This document shows, piece after piece, positions 5,150-5,681 of a stretch of DNA of 5,681 bases. A model generated the notes under the pieces. The model searched no databases and had not been told where the DNA came from. It saw only the letters and a program-made list of their open reading frames with translations. Numbering within the stretch: position 1 is the stretch's first letter; every line of letters begins with the position of its first letter. Both the position numbers and the translations under genes were made by a program. The stretch is from assembly GCA_041747155.1 (NCBI GenBank), contig JBGTFQ010000195.1:1-5681 (forward strand), read 5' to 3'. The DNA comes from JACDDK01 sp041747155 (GTDB taxonomy: Bacteria > Actinomycetota > Rubrobacteria > Rubrobacterales > Rubrobacteraceae).

Positions 5150-5681
5150 TCATCCGCCATTGAGGGCGGTCTGGACTTCCTGTTTGCTGGAATTCAGCTC
5201 ATAGAAAGTCATGTCGGCTTTGGAGCCTTCGTAGGGGCGTTGGCGCACGATATCCAGATATTGGGCTTCGAGCATGGCGGAGATTACATCCCCGATCTCC
5301 TCCCGCGACAACTCCAACTCTCCGCGCTCGTTCAGCTCCCGGATGCCCCCGAAGACCTCCACGAACGACGCTGGATGCCGGAGACCGGAGATCGCCTTGC
5401 AGACCGTCTTCAACTCGTAGGGCGTCAAGTCCTCCAGGAGATCAAAGTTGCCCTTCGACTGTTGCTCGGACTCTTCCTTCGAGTCTGCTTCTTCAGATTC
5501 TTCCGAAGCTGGCTGTTCATCGTTGTTCTGAGATTGAGATGTGGCTTCTTTTTTGGGTTCTTCGTTGGCGAGGTCTGCGTCGTCCGGTGTCTCGGGAACT
5601 TTCTCGTCGGGTAGGTAGACCTGGACCTCCAGGTCTTGATCCACGGTGTTCACGAGTCCCCGGCGCTCGGCGTCGACCACG
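5150..5681 (-). CDS. Unrecognised protein with acidic linker and C-terminal folded domain (partial)
   Basis: The frame is open to the right edge. A GTG at 5680 could be a start, but it reads equally well as an internal Val, so I treat the gene as cut at its N-terminus. Counting from that GTG: residues 1-25 include VDQDLEVQVYLPDE; residues 26-79 are a low-complexity, strongly acidic Glu/Ser/Gln-rich linker, probably disordered; residues 83-165 form a helix-rich domain ending in a beta hairpin-like stretch (LTPYELKTVCKAISGL, EVFGGIRELNERG, SREEIGDVISAMLEAQYLDIV, ADMTFYELN). The order helix-helix-helix then strands hints at a winged-helix-like fold, but this is only a guess. There is no signal peptide or membrane segment in the visible part. 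It ends in TGA at 5150 and converges with the small membrane protein gene. A weak hairpin (CCGCC 5154-5158, GGCGG 5165-5169) at its 3' end has no T-tract. Confidence 0.75.
   Translation of the reverse strand, partial: VVDAERRGLVNTVDQDLEVQVYLPDEKVPETPDDADLANEEPKKEATSQSQNNDEQPASEESEEADSKEESEQQSKGNFDLLEDLTPYELKTVCKAISGLRHPASFVEVFGGIRELNERGELELSREEIGDVISAMLEAQYLDIVRQRPYEGSKADMTFYELNSSKQEVQTALNGG

Noticed and set aside
5154..5169. CCGCC/GGCGG hairpin as a terminator for the 96-residue gene
   Set aside because: The stem is only five pairs, there is no T-tract after it, and it lies inside the coding sequence of the convergent gene.
1..5681. CRISPR array, insertion sequence, prophage or defence island
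   Set aside because: I saw no spaced direct repeats, terminal inverted repeats, transposase, integrase or restriction motifs. Apart from the tRNA-Gly there is no obvious integration site, and no duplicate of the tRNA 3' end is present.

Overview
The window looks like a piece of chromosome from an actinobacterium, possibly Rubrobacteria or another deep branch. The evidence is a moderately GC-rich sequence, GTG/TTG starts, an actinobacterial-style succinate dehydrogenase with a single membrane subunit, and a gene with little or no 5' leader. The taxon is an inference; no marker here fixes it.

Layout from left to right. (1) Bases 1-174, minus strand: the N-terminal 58 residues of a Nudix hydrolase with a four-cysteine zinc ribbon, cut by the left edge. 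(2) Bases 269-341, plus strand: tRNA-Gly with a CCC anticodon. Its 5' end forms one arm of a long inverted repeat that begins upstream of the gene. (3) Bases 345-about 3810, minus strand: a tight three-gene succinate dehydrogenase operon transcribed membrane anchor - sdhA - sdhB. sdhB stops three bases from the tRNA 3' end, in convergent orientation. (4) About 3955-4338, minus strand: the RNase P RNA gene rnpB, identified by its P1 and P4 helices and conserved core motifs. It lies just upstream of the sdh operon on the same strand. (5) Bases 4354-4746, minus strand: a small unrecognised protein with a likely helix-turn-helix. Its stop codon abuts the rnpB -10 box. (6) Bases 4839-5129, plus strand: a 96-residue, three-helix membrane protein. 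(7) Bases 5150-5681, minus strand: an unrecognised acidic-linker protein, cut by the right edge.

The operon would build a complete succinate:quinone oxidoreductase. SdhA carries the FAD and the succinate site, SdhB has the ligands for three Fe-S clusters, and a five-helix anchor reaches the quinone pool. The anchor carries a Cys-His / Cys-His-x-Cys cluster like that of mycobacterial Sdh1, whose anchor is reported to hold a membrane Rieske-type [2Fe-2S] centre instead of haem. This is the most interesting protein-level signal. The other items worth a second look are the inverted repeat over the tRNA-Gly 5' end, the tRNA/sdhB convergence without a terminator, and the rnpB promoter embedded in the end of an upstream gene. 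I see no CRISPR array, insertion sequence, phage gene or defence system. The window is mainly housekeeping DNA, and I did not find a convincing wholly new system.
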